Source: Clostridiales bacterium CHKCI001
Lineage (GTDB): Bacteria > Bacillota > Clostridia > Lachnospirales > Lachnospiraceae
DNA length: 64,000 nucleotides
Reading direction: 5' to 3'
Assembly: GCA_900045905.1 (NCBI GenBank)
Contig: FCNS01000046.1
Location: forward strand, 92,351-156,350
Part shown: positions 16,475-25,520 of the stretch, in pieces
How the letters are laid out: each line of letters begins with the position of its first letter
Position numbering within the stretch: position 1 is the first letter of the stretch
Made by a program: the position numbers and the translations under genes
The notes under the pieces: generated by a model
Database searches by the model: none
What the model was told of the DNA's origin: nothing
The model's input: only the letters and a program-made list of their open reading frames with translations

Positions 16475-18670
16475 TTATTTTACCTGATGCAGATAGTATT
16501 GCATTGCTTCATATTCTTTTATATCCCATGTAATTGGTAATCCATACTTTCTCAAAGCAGCCCCAGAAAATCTTCTGCCATCTTGCAGCTCATACATTGC
16601 ATCATTTTTTAATCCTTTTAATTTTACATAATAGATTAACGCATTTCCTTGACTTTCTGTTCGAACCATACTCACAACCGCTTTTGTTTTGTCTTTGCTT
16701 ACATGCATCCATGCAGTATAGGCATTCTGCTCATACGGATTGGAAAGACGATAATAATCTCCCTCCAACATAATTGCCGCATTTGCTTTATAAATTTTTG
16801 CGTATTCCTGGCACATTGTTTTCTCTTCTTCGGATAAAAGAGCTGGGTCTAATTCAAATCCAAACGTTCCATGCATTGCAGTAATTGCTCTCGTTCTTAA
16901 CGGTACCGTCCGTCCCGTCTGATGATTTGGGCATACAGACACATGGGAACCAATACATTGAGAAGGGTATACAAATGATAATCCATATTGTATTTTTAAT
17001 CTTGCAATTGCATCAGTATCATCACTTCCCCAAATCTGAGGCTGATAATATAACATTCCTGCATCAAAACGTCCGCCTCCTCCACTGCATCCTTCAAACA
17101 GTACGTTTGGATGTGTAAGGATAATTCGATCCATAATATCATACAATCCTAATATATATCGATGTAATATTTCCCCTTGTCTGTTTTCATAAATACGATC
17201 TGAAAATACATCACATAAATGACGATTCGCATCCCATTTTACATAGTCAGCTTTGCTGGTCTCAATAATATGGTTCATTTTTTCGACAAGGTAATCTCGA
17301 ACATCTTCTCTTGAAAGATCTAATACAAGCTGTTCTCTTCCTTGTACAGGACTTCTTCCAGGAATCATATAAGCCCAATTTGGATGATCTTTATATAACT
17401 GACTCTTTTGAGAAACCATCTCTGGTTCAATCCAAATTCCAAATTTTAATCCCATTTGATGAACTTGTTCCGACAACCATCCAAGACCATGCGGAAGTTT
17501 CTCTAAATCAACCTCCCAATCTCCTAATCCACTTCGATCGCTGTTTCGATTGGTAAACCATCCATCATCTACAACAAACAATTCTGTTCCCATATTCAAC
17601 GAAGCCTTTGCAATCTCCAAAAGCTTTTCCTCATTAAAATCAAAATAAACGGCTTCCCAGCTATTCAGTAAAACTGGGCGAAGCTGATTCATAAATTTGC
17701 CACGATACAAATTACTCCGCAATACATCATGGAATTTATGTGTTAAAGAAGTCAAACCTTTATCGGTATAGGTCATAATTACTTCTGGAGTATGGAATAC
17801 ATCGCCTACCTCTAAATTCCATCTAAACTGTTGGCTATGAATTCCCATATTCAGACGCATTTGTCTAAATTGTGTCTTTTCTACTTCACAAAGAAAGTTT
17901 CCGCTATATTCTAATATAAATCCATAGCAGTCTCCACTCTCTTCTGTTGCACCTCTTTCACAAAGAATTGCACATGGGTTATGCTGATGACTACTATAAC
18001 CTCTTGTACTTCCAATTGACTGAATTCCATAGGAAACTGGCTGACGATGATATTCATGCTCCATTGCATGGCGACCACCAAAGTGAATAAAATCATAATC
18101 GCTATCGATAAAATCTAGCATTACCGACATAGCTTTTTCCAATACAATCTTCTTTGTTCCATGATTAGTAATTCTCACGGCTCTTGTAATCACATCTTTT
18201 TCTTCGAAAACGCCATACAAAAGCGTTACATCTACACCTGTAACCTTATCCGTCAAATAAATTTCTACTGTATCCACAGTATCTCCATCTTGTTCCTGTA
18301 AGTATGGCATCTTCTCTACCGTATACTTTCCATGATAAATTCGATGTCCAGATACTCGTCCACAAAAGGCATAACTTCCGTCTCCATTCACCAGGCAAAT
18401 TGATGGCAATCGATAATCTCCATCTCCATATCCAGAAAATTCCTGGAGAAGTGTGTCTAGGGAATATGTTCTATCTATGCCTGCTTCATGGGGATTTGGA
18501 GAAAATCCTCTATCATTTTTTACAAATAATGAATTTAAATCTTCTCCCAAAATTCGTATTCCATAATATTGGTGCAGTAACGTTCCATATTTGTCTACAG
18601 CCATTTGATAAGTTGTATTCTTTGTGTTTAATGTAAATATTCCTGTCTTTTCATTATATACAATCGCCAT
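16475..18670 (-). CDS. Alpha-galactosidase, GH36 family
   Basis: A 731-residue cytoplasmic enzyme that hydrolyses terminal alpha-1,6-galactose from melibiose, raffinose and related oligosaccharides. No signal peptide is present. An N-terminal beta-sandwich (1-325) is followed by the (beta/alpha)8 barrel. VVDDGWF (about 366), the nucleophile in YVKWDANR (Asp480) and the acid/base region WGSDDTDA (about 547-554) match the family, as does the length. The start is ATG 18670 because GGAGG lies 8 bases before it; an in-frame ATG at 18685 overlaps that ribosome binding site. It is divergent from an AraC regulator and followed by a GH36 pseudogene. No sugar transporter gene is adjacent. Confidence 0.95.
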   Translation of the reverse strand: MAIVYNEKTGIFTLNTKNTTYQMAVDKYGTLLHQYYGIRILGEDLNSLFVKNDRGFSPNPHEAGIDRTYSLDTLLQEFSGYGDGDYRLPSICLVNGDGSYAFCGRVSGHRIYHGKYTVEKMPYLQEQDGDTVDTVEIYLTDKVTGVDVTLLYGVFEEKDVITRAVRITNHGTKKIVLEKAMSVMLDFIDSDYDFIHFGGRHAMEHEYHRQPVSYGIQSIGSTRGYSSHQHNPCAILCERGATEESGDCYGFILEYSGNFLCEVEKTQFRQMRLNMGIHSQQFRWNLEVGDVFHTPEVIMTYTDKGLTSLTHKFHDVLRSNLYRGKFMNQLRPVLLNSWEAVYFDFNEEKLLEIAKASLNMGTELFVVDDGWFTNRNSDRSGLGDWEVDLEKLPHGLGWLSEQVHQMGLKFGIWIEPEMVSQKSQLYKDHPNWAYMIPGRSPVQGREQLVLDLSREDVRDYLVEKMNHIIETSKADYVKWDANRHLCDVFSDRIYENRQGEILHRYILGLYDIMDRIILTHPNVLFEGCSGGGGRFDAGMLYYQPQIWGSDDTDAIARLKIQYGLSFVYPSQCIGSHVSVCPNHQTGRTVPLRTRAITAMHGTFGFELDPALLSEEEKTMCQEYAKIYKANAAIMLEGDYYRLSNPYEQNAYTAWMHVSKDKTKAVVSMVRTESQGNALIYYVKLKGLKNDAMYELQDGRRFSGAALRKYGLPITWDIKEYEAMQYYLHQVK

Positions 18671-19073
18671 CTTTGCTACCTCCATGTTACTTCAGTCCAA
18701 ATTTTTCTAATGACACCTGAAACATTTAATGCTACAATTATACTATTTTTATCTTTGTCTATGGGATAATTATATTATTTTTTGTATATTTTGTACATAT
18801 ACTAATAAATTTCATTTATGGAAATATTGACTTAGAAAAATATAATATATTTATGGAAATATCAATATGGAAAAATGGCACCATTTTATGTAAAATCAAA
18901 ACCAAAATACAAAGAATCTATGAAAACATAAGAATAAAACAGTTTATAGCAATATTAATGTAGATTTTTTTAAAGCATATATAGAAAAATCACATCGAGT
19001 ATAGTATAATTATCATAATCTTAAAAAATCATTTGTTATAATTAACTAATTTATTGATAATGGAGATGATAAA
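18671..19073. promoter_or_regulatory. Shared control region of the alpha-galactosidase and araC-type genes
   Basis: This 400 bp gap is AT-rich. On the minus strand a TATAAT (complement of 18737-18742) lies about 70 bases before the GH36 start with no good -35 box, as expected for an activated promoter. On the plus strand an extended -10 box TGTTATAAT ends at 19042, upstream of the regulator. The 14 bp direct repeat ATTTATGGAAATAT (18814-18827 and 18849-18862) lies between them. Confidence 0.5.
18814..18862. repeat. 14 bp direct repeat, candidate AraC-family binding sites
   Basis: ATTTATGGAAATAT occurs at 18814-18827 and 18849-18862, 35 bp start to start (about 3.3 helical turns), upstream of the alpha-galactosidase promoter. 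AraC-family activators commonly bind direct repeats. Confidence 0.45.
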
Positions 19074-19988
19074 ATGAGACATGTTAAATATACAAGTTCA
19101 GCTAGTTTTCACTGTTTAGAACATCTTAGCGAAACTTCTATGGATCTTTACTTAATTCATGTTGGAAAAGAAGTCTGTATTTCCAGTCAGCCTTTTGGTC
19201 CTTCCTGTCGTGAGGAATATATTATTCACTTTGTTATATCTGGTAAAGGAATTTTTTCGACACACGGAGTCACTTACCATCTAAAAGCAAATCAAATGTT
19301 CTTAATTCGTCCTGACGAAGAAGTTTTTTATCAAGCAGACAAAGAGGAGCCTTGGTCTTATCTCTGGATAGGTTTTAACGGGATTATGTCAAAAAAGATT
19401 TTAAATAGCTGTGGCTTTTCCAAAAAAAGTCCAGTATTACCCATAACTAATATAGAAACTGTTCAGTCACTGGTTTCTCGAATTTTAGATGCTTCTCACT
19501 TAACATTCAGTCATGAGTTGAAAAGAAAAGCTTTTTTATTAGCACTATTTTCTGATCTGATCGAATCTTACCAAGACTTAAATAACTCAGCAAAAAATAA
19601 ATATGAACATAACAGCAACACTTATGTAACTCAGGCAATTGATTATATTAACTTGCACCACTCACTTGGAATCAACGTTTCTGACATTGCAGATTATATT
19701 GGAATTAGCCGTGCATATTTAAATCGTACCTTTCAAAAAGAATTAGGAATTTCTGTACAACGTTTTCTAGTTGATTTTCGTATGCATAAAGCAGCCAACT
19801 TATTAGTTTCTACCAATTCTTCCGTAAATGAAATCGCTGACGCAGTGGGATATAATGATGCACTCGCCTTTTCTAAAGCCTTTAAAAAGAAATTCAATTT
19901 TAGTCCTAAAAACTTTCGAGAACATAAAGATATTGCACGTCATTATAAGGAGAAACAACTCGTCGATCACCAACAAGATTTTTACTAA
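19074..19988 (+). CDS. AraC-family regulator, probable activator of the alpha-galactosidase gene
   Basis: A 304-residue cytoplasmic regulator. An N-terminal cupin-type sugar-binding domain (about 1-150; EEYIIHFVISGKGIF, PWSYLWIGFNG) is followed by a C-terminal double helix-turn-helix (about 195-290; NVSDIADYIGISRAYLNRTF and SSVNEIADAVGYNDALAFSKAFKKKF). The YIIHFVISGKG and YLWIGFNG patterns resemble MsmR/RafR-type alpha-galactoside regulators. The ribosome binding site GGAGAT precedes ATG 19074. It is divergent from the GH36 gene, which supports a local regulatory role. The inducer is inferred to be an alpha-galactoside. Confidence 0.88.
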   Translation: MRHVKYTSSASFHCLEHLSETSMDLYLIHVGKEVCISSQPFGPSCREEYIIHFVISGKGIFSTHGVTYHLKANQMFLIRPDEEVFYQADKEEPWSYLWIGFNGIMSKKILNSCGFSKKSPVLPITNIETVQSLVSRILDASHLTFSHELKRKAFLLALFSDLIESYQDLNNSAKNKYEHNSNTYVTQAIDYINLHHSLGINVSDIADYIGISRAYLNRTFQKELGISVQRFLVDFRMHKAANLLVSTNSSVNEIADAVGYNDALAFSKAFKKKFNFSPKNFREHKDIARHYKEKQLVDHQQDFY

Positions 19989-20012
19989 AATAAACTATAT
20001 AAAAGTGAAACA

Positions 20013-20053
20013 AAGCGCGTAAGGTTTAAATATTTTTTTTACTTGCACGCTTT
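20013..20053 (+). terminator. Probable terminator of the araC-type gene
   Basis: AAAGCGCGTAAG pairs with CTTGCACGCTTT (one mismatch, one G-U) 25 bases after the stop codon. The tail is only moderately T-rich. Confidence 0.55.
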
Positions 20054-20444
20054 ATTTATCTTAAAAACAAAAGAATCCCATTTAACATTTTGTTAGTCAA
20101 TCACGTTATCAGCCATTTGTTCAATTGTAGTGATTAATGCACTATCTACTAACTTTTAATAATATTTTTATTATGTCCTATTTTCCCATTATAAAAGAAC
20201 AAAATTTTATATAATTTTTAGTTTTATAGTATAAAAAAATGCCACTCCACGAAATATTTCGTTTTGTGACAGAACTCTTAATATTGTATATACTTTTTAA
20301 TTTATTGTCTGATTTTATTTTTCCCTAAACTTTATTTTACATCATATCATAATTTAAAATATAAGTCTATACTTTTTTCTATTTTTTTGTTATAACCATG
20401 TATACTAAATCAAAAAACTTATTTTATGAGGGAGAAGTATAATT
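20054..20444. other. AT-rich intergenic stretch before the HelD-like gene
   Basis: About 390 bases with stops in all frames. A short hairpin ACGAAATATTTCGT lies near 20250. A ribosome binding site GGGAG is present just before 20445. No convincing promoter pair was found. Confidence 0.4.
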
Positions 20445-22496
20445 ATGGATCAAGAACAACTATTAGAAGAACAACATTTAGAAGATTGTAAAACAATTAT
20501 CCGAGAGAATATTCGTCAGTATGAACAACAAGAACAAGCTTATAAAAAAGAGATTACAGAATTATTTCAAGAAGTGCGCCATGGAGAAGGTGATTCTTAT
20601 GGACGCTTAATTGCAGAACAAAATATTTTAGAGCATACTCAAAACTCTCTGCGTAAAAATCGTGCAGCTTTAGAAAAAGCTTATTTCGGACGAATTGATT
20701 ATACAGACGAAACATTTAAAGAAGAGGAAAGCTATTATATTGGCAAAAATGGAATTACAAAAGACCGTACCAACGTTATTATCGTAGATTGGAGAGCTCC
20801 TGTATCCAGTGTATATTATGAAAACGAACTTGGAAAGGGCAGCTATGATGTTCCAGAATCTTCTCCAATCTCCATCAATTTAAAGAAGAAACGTACTTAT
20901 GATATTTCCAACGGAACTTTACTTGGCTTTTATGATGATGATATTGCAGCCAATGATGAATTACTCATTAAATACCTTTCTCAAAATAAGGAAGCAGTGC
21001 TTGGAGACATTATTGCCACCATTCAAAAGGAACAAAATGAAATTATTCGAGACAGCCCATTTAAAAATATTATTGTACAAGGAGTTGCGGGAAGCGGAAA
21101 AACAACAGTAGCATTGCATCGTATTTCTTACTTACTTTATAATTATGAAGATCGTTATAAACCTTCGGAATTTTGTATCGTAGGAAGCAATGATATGCTG
21201 CTGCACTATATTTCAAGTGGACTTCCAGAATTAGATGTTAACCATGTTTCTCAAATGAGAATGGATCTTTTTATTCCTTACTTGATGGGAAAAGCATGGA
21301 AGAAAAAATACAAACTGATTCCAGACCAGATGGATGCCCGTATAAAAAGCAAATTAGATTTTATTGAAAAACTAGAACAGTTTTTATTGGATTGGCGAGA
21401 CCGCTCTATTAGCATGGATGAGATTCGTGATAAAGAAATTGGATTAATTTTCTCTTCTTCCAATATGCAAGAGACGAAAAGAAGTAATTCTCATCTTTCT
21501 CTCTTTCAGTTGGAAAAGCTTTATAATAGTCGAATTGCGTCACGCATCAAATTCTTATGCAGCGACTTAGAATCCTCAACGAAAAAAATATTTCTGCAAA
21601 AATATAAAAACTATTTCCATCTCTCTGATTATCGATGGACGGAAATTCAAATCTATATTGAGTTTTTGGAGTGGATGGAAAATCAAACGAATGATTCCTT
21701 TTCTGAAACAAGAAAATGTGCCATAAAGGGTCAATTGGATATTTATGATGCTGCTGCAATTGGATTAATATGGAAGAGAATTTTCCAAAAAAAAGAATCC
21801 GATGAATTTAGTCAAGTTATTATTGATGAAGCACAAGATTTTGGAGAGATGGTCTATTATGTCTTAAAAGCGCTCATTCCAGATTGCTATTTTACCATTA
21901 TGGGCGATGTCTCGCAAAATATTCGGTATGAAACAGGAATGAACGACTGGGATGGTTTAAAAAAAGCTCTGTTTCAAAACGAAAACGATAGCTTCTATTT
22001 ACTCTCTAAGAGTTACCGAAATACAATTGAAATATCGGAATGCGCAGGAAAAGTATTGGAAAAAGCGTCTCAGGGAAATTATCGTATTCACCCAGTTATC
22101 CGCCATGGACAAGAAGTATCCACTCTTATCTCCAAATCAAATGAATTAGAAAACACCTTAAAACAGACGATTAAACAGATACAGAGAAAAGAATTTGAAA
22201 CGATCGCAGTTATATGTAGAGATGATGCAGATGCTCAACAAGTACGTAATCTGCTCTCTATTTCAGAACAGAATCCAAATGAATTTCATAATGGAATTAT
22301 GGTACTGCCTGTGCATTTAACAAAGGGATTAGAATTCGATTGTGTTCTGCTTTGGAAACCCGATGAAGCCCATTATGGACAGAACCCAAGAGATGCCAAG
22401 CTTCTCTATGTAGCGATTACACGTGCCTTACATGAGCTCTATCTAATCGCCGACAAAGAAATTAGTCCATTATTTAATCACAAAGTAGATGATTGA
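20445..22496 (+). CDS. HelD-like UvrD/Rep-type helicase-family ATPase
   Basis: A 683-residue superfamily 1 ATPase. The N-terminal helical arm (1-75, Glu/Gln rich) and the segment VIIVDWRAPVSSVYYE (111-126) are hallmarks of HelD, which binds RNA polymerase and helps clear it from DNA. Walker A is GVAGSGKTTVALHR (213-226). The DEAQD Walker B (VIIDEAQDFGE) is near 465 and VAITRALHELYL near 662. At 683 residues it is slightly shorter than Bacillus HelD (about 770), chiefly in the middle insertion. The start ATG follows GGGAG. It is convergent with the BceB gene and probably monocistronic. Action on RNA polymerase is inferred from family. Confidence 0.88.
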   Translation: MDQEQLLEEQHLEDCKTIIRENIRQYEQQEQAYKKEITELFQEVRHGEGDSYGRLIAEQNILEHTQNSLRKNRAALEKAYFGRIDYTDETFKEEESYYIGKNGITKDRTNVIIVDWRAPVSSVYYENELGKGSYDVPESSPISINLKKKRTYDISNGTLLGFYDDDIAANDELLIKYLSQNKEAVLGDIIATIQKEQNEIIRDSPFKNIIVQGVAGSGKTTVALHRISYLLYNYEDRYKPSEFCIVGSNDMLLHYISSGLPELDVNHVSQMRMDLFIPYLMGKAWKKKYKLIPDQMDARIKSKLDFIEKLEQFLLDWRDRSISMDEIRDKEIGLIFSSSNMQETKRSNSHLSLFQLEKLYNSRIASRIKFLCSDLESSTKKIFLQKYKNYFHLSDYRWTEIQIYIEFLEWMENQTNDSFSETRKCAIKGQLDIYDAAAIGLIWKRIFQKKESDEFSQVIIDEAQDFGEMVYYVLKALIPDCYFTIMGDVSQNIRYETGMNDWDGLKKALFQNENDSFYLLSKSYRNTIEISECAGKVLEKASQGNYRIHPVIRHGQEVSTLISKSNELENTLKQTIKQIQRKEFETIAVICRDDADAQQVRNLLSISEQNPNEFHNGIMVLPVHLTKGLEFDCVLLWKPDEAHYGQNPRDAKLLYVAITRALHELYLIADKEISPLFNHKVDD

Positions 22497-22523
22497 TTTT
22501 CAACCTTTATTAGAATATGAAGA

Positions 22524-22570
22524 CGATTGCAGTAGTTTCCTTACCCTATTGCAATCGCTCCATTTTTATT
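22524..22570 (+). terminator. Terminator between convergent helicase and BceB genes
   Basis: CGATTGCAGTAG (22524-22535) pairs with CTATTGCAATCG (22546-22557) with one mismatch, and CATTTTTATT follows. It lies 28 bases after the helicase stop. Confidence 0.8.
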
Positions 22571-22629
22571 ATCGTGGTATGCAAAAGACATCTAATGGAT
22601 CTTTCCTTTTGTTTAATCAAAATAAACCC

Positions 22630-24636
22630 TTACTTATTTTCCTCTATCATTTTGTTGCATCCCAAATGTGCAATCCAGAAATAGCCACCATAAATAAGTA
22701 TAATCACTATTGATGTAGTAATAAGCGATGGGAGTATTTGCTCTGATTCATAAATCCCAAGCATTTGATTACATACTTGAATCCCAAAGATGGAATGAAC
22801 GATGGAGAGAATCAATGGAAATCCAAAAAAGATACTATGTTGTTGGAGTAATGCATGATGAATCTCTTTTTCTTTTACACCCAGTTTTCTTAATAATGCA
22901 TACTTTTCTTTACTATCTGCCGCATCCGACATTTCCTTTAATGCTAAAATTGCAGCACCTGCCATCATAAATACAATTCCAAGATATAGCCCAAGAAAAA
23001 TATACATCGCACTTGTTCCAATATTATCGTCATAAATATTAGAACGTGTTCCTTTATAAACTGGATCCCATTTTGCATCGTTTGGATTCAGTTGCTGATC
23101 AAACGCATCACTATCTATAAAATCCTTCCACTCACGATCATTTTCCTTTTGATCAGAATAGTTTGCAATATAATAATTACAATACCACTCTTTTTCTTGG
23201 ACAATGACGGAATCTGGTACAATCATTACTCCCATATTCATTGGACTATAACTCATTGTTAAAAACCCAGTTTGACAACTAAAATACTTTGGGTGATACA
23301 ATTGTCCATCAATTTGAATTTGAGGACTCTTTTTTAGTCCTTCGTTCCACTGTATAACCATATTTTCATAATCTGCTAACAAAATAAATTCATTTTCTTC
23401 TAACGAATATTCCGAAAAATGATAAATTTGAGCCACTTTATTATAATCGCTAATTCGAATTAAAGGAATCCGAGCCTTATTAAATGTATCTCCAAAATCT
23501 ACAATTCCCTCCAGAATAGAGGCATTTGTCACCGTTTCTTTTTCAAATGTATTGATATCCACAACTTCTTTGAAACTATTTTTATCAATTTTTTGTTCTT
23601 CTAATACATCTAAAACCGAATAACCATCTCTCATGTCTTTATACAAACTAATCGAAGCTGGTGCCAGCGATTCCATAATTCCATCTTTATGTCCCTTTAA
23701 TGTAAACGCAGCAGATAACACACAAATCGTTAAAAATAACAAGAGACAAATGATACTTCCTGAAATTACGGTCGTATTTATTTTATTCGATATTTCCCCC
23801 AATACAAATGAATTCAGTTTTCTTCTATAAAAATGGGGAATCTTTTTTACTACCTGCACCAACATTCCAGCCATTGACCAAAAGATAAGAACGGTTCCAA
23901 CAATTCCAAGTAAGATTTGGATTAGTACGTCCCCTTGTGTTTGTAAGTCCTCTGCTCCTATTGTTACATTATAATATGCATAACCAAGCATCCCTACTGC
24001 TACCAAAAATACAATAAAACAAACCAATGGATTTTTTAGCCGATTTTTTTCCTGCTTTTTATTTGCTGTGAGTAAATCAATTAGTTTCGCTTTGCGAATG
24101 GTAATTAAGTAAAAAATAATTGCCCCCACATAGATCACAGAAAAATATAAGATACATCTTAAAATTGCACTCCACGATATCACAAATATAAATTGATCCA
24201 TATCTGCTTCAAATAAGTTTGCAACAAACAATGACATAAACTGAGAAAGTCCAATTCCTACAGCTAAACCTATTACAAGGGAAATCACTCCAATAATAAG
24301 TGTTTCCCAAAAAAGAATTTTAGAAATTTTCCATCGACTCATTCCCAATGTCATATAAATACCAAATTCATTTTTTCGTTTCTTCATCATAAAATGACTC
24401 GCATACACAATTAAGTATCCTAAGATTAATGCAACGAGAACACTTATTCCAGATAATACTCCATTCATTGTAGCGATAATATCCTCTTTTGTTTGGGAAA
24501 CCTCCATCATTGCCGCCTGGGTTCCAATGGCATTAAACATATAAAAAACCGCAACACCTAAAATCAAAGTAAAAAAATAGATCGAATAATCCTTTATACT
24601 TTTTTTAAAGTTTTTTACTGACAGTTTAAATAACAT
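22630..24636 (-). CDS. BceB-type ABC transporter permease
   Basis: A 668-residue FtsX/MacB-type permease. It has about ten membrane helices, with the first near residues 18-38 and a cluster at about 55-300. A large extracytoplasmic domain of about 200 residues (roughly 310-530) is typical of BceB and distinguishes it from small MacB permeases. The last helices are at about 535-660. These transporters free lipid II-cycle intermediates from peptide antibiotics such as bacitracin or lantibiotics and also act as the sensor for the partner kinase. The start overlaps the stop of the ATPase gene by 11 bases. The bceRS pair is just upstream. Confidence 0.92.
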   Translation of the reverse strand: MLFKLSVKNFKKSIKDYSIYFFTLILGVAVFYMFNAIGTQAAMMEVSQTKEDIIATMNGVLSGISVLVALILGYLIVYASHFMMKKRKNEFGIYMTLGMSRWKISKILFWETLIIGVISLVIGLAVGIGLSQFMSLFVANLFEADMDQFIFVISWSAILRCILYFSVIYVGAIIFYLITIRKAKLIDLLTANKKQEKNRLKNPLVCFIVFLVAVGMLGYAYYNVTIGAEDLQTQGDVLIQILLGIVGTVLIFWSMAGMLVQVVKKIPHFYRRKLNSFVLGEISNKINTTVISGSIICLLLFLTICVLSAAFTLKGHKDGIMESLAPASISLYKDMRDGYSVLDVLEEQKIDKNSFKEVVDINTFEKETVTNASILEGIVDFGDTFNKARIPLIRISDYNKVAQIYHFSEYSLEENEFILLADYENMVIQWNEGLKKSPQIQIDGQLYHPKYFSCQTGFLTMSYSPMNMGVMIVPDSVIVQEKEWYCNYYIANYSDQKENDREWKDFIDSDAFDQQLNPNDAKWDPVYKGTRSNIYDDNIGTSAMYIFLGLYLGIVFMMAGAAILALKEMSDAADSKEKYALLRKLGVKEKEIHHALLQQHSIFFGFPLILSIVHSIFGIQVCNQMLGIYESEQILPSLITTSIVIILIYGGYFWIAHLGCNKMIEENK

Positions 24637-25393
24637 GATTTAAATCACCTCCAAGCAGTGAGACAACATCAATAATCTTATTAAAAAATTTCTTCCTATC
24701 ATCATCCCCTTTGCGAATCTCATCAAATAATTTTCCATCTTTAATAAAAATAACACGATTCGCATAACTAGCTGAAAATGCATCATGTGTTACCATTAAA
24801 ATCGTCGCTTGAAGCTGATAATTTAAATCATTCAGACTTTCCAACAGCATAGCCGAACTTTTCGAATCCAATGCACCAGTCGGTTCATCTGCCAATACCA
24901 ATTTCGGATTTGTGATAAGAGCTCTCGCACAAGCCACCCTTTGTTTCTGTCCTCCTGACATTTGATAAGGATACTTTTGTAATACATCGATAATATTAAG
25001 TTTTTCTGCCATTTTTCCTACCCTCTCATTAATAGTAGCAGGAGAAACATTTTGAATCTGCAACGCCAATGCAATATTATCATACGCATTCAATGTATCT
25101 AACAAATTAAAATCCTGAAAGATAAATCCAAGCTGTTCACAGCGAAACTTCGCAAGTGCAGCTCCCTTTAAATCTGTGATGTTCGTTCCATCTAATTCAA
25201 TGATTCCGCTTGTTACTCGATCAATCGTAGAAATACAATTTAACAATGTTGTCTTTCCAGAACCACTTGCTCCCATAATTGCAATAAATTCTCCTTTATT
25301 TACATCAAAGCTCATATCATCAATGGCTTTCGTTAAACTGGAGCGATTTCCATAATACTTTACAATGTGTTCAATTTTCAATAATTGATTCAT
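24626..25393 (-). CDS. BceA-type ABC transporter ATP-binding protein
   Basis: A 255-residue cytoplasmic ATPase of the LolD/MacB/BceA group. It has Walker A GASGSGKTTLLN (about 40-51), Q-loop FQDFNL, signature MSGGQKQRVACARAL (about 144) and Walker B LVLADEPTGALD (about 165). It energises the BceB permease encoded next and overlapping. A good ribosome binding site (GAAAGGAG) precedes ATG 25393. The gene has its own promoter region with a candidate BceR operator upstream and the 38 bp hairpin repeat in its leader. Confidence 0.95.
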   Translation of the reverse strand: MNQLLKIEHIVKYYGNRSSLTKAIDDMSFDVNKGEFIAIMGASGSGKTTLLNCISTIDRVTSGIIELDGTNITDLKGAALAKFRCEQLGFIFQDFNLLDTLNAYDNIALALQIQNVSPATINERVGKMAEKLNIIDVLQKYPYQMSGGQKQRVACARALITNPKLVLADEPTGALDSKSSAMLLESLNDLNYQLQATILMVTHDAFSASYANRVIFIKDGKLFDEIRKGDDDRKKFFNKIIDVVSLLGGDLNHVI

Positions 25394-25410
25394 ATTCAGA
25401 AACTCCTTTC

Positions 25411-25448
25411 TAAACCTTCATGCCCGCTTTGCGGGCACCAGCATGATA
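25411..25448 (-). repeat. Short hairpin repeat, copy 2 of 2, in the bceA leader
   Basis: It matches 11354-11391 with three differences and contains the perfect hairpin TGCCCGC-AAA-GCGGGCA on the minus strand. It lies between the proposed bceA transcription start and the start codon, so it is part of the 5' untranslated RNA. Confidence 0.65.
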
Positions 25449-25450
25449 GT

Positions 25451-25513
25451 ATTATATAATTCCTCCACTTATGAATCCATTGATCTATATAAAATAACCT
25501 TACATTGCTGTAA
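25451..25513 (-). promoter_or_regulatory. bceA promoter with candidate BceR operator
   Basis: On the minus strand a -10 box TATAAT (25456-25451) lacks a good -35 box, as expected for an activated promoter. Upstream, TTACA-TTGC-TGTAA (25500-25513) fits the TNACA-N4-TGTAA pattern reported for Bce-type response regulators. It is centred about 60 bases before the expected transcription start. Confidence 0.55.
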
Positions 25514-25520
25514 GGTTATT
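25493..25520 (-). terminator. Terminator of the bceRS transcript
   Basis: A perfect 12 bp stem, AATAACCTTACA with TGTAAGGTTATT around a TTGC loop, overlaps the TAA stop of the kinase gene (25516-25518). On the minus strand it is followed by TTTTATAT. Its core is the same sequence as the candidate BceR operator. Confidence 0.75.

Noticed and set aside
22489..22713. A 74-codon plus-strand frame after the HelD-like gene
   Set aside because: It runs through the terminator hairpin and into the antisense of the BceB gene, with no family resemblance.
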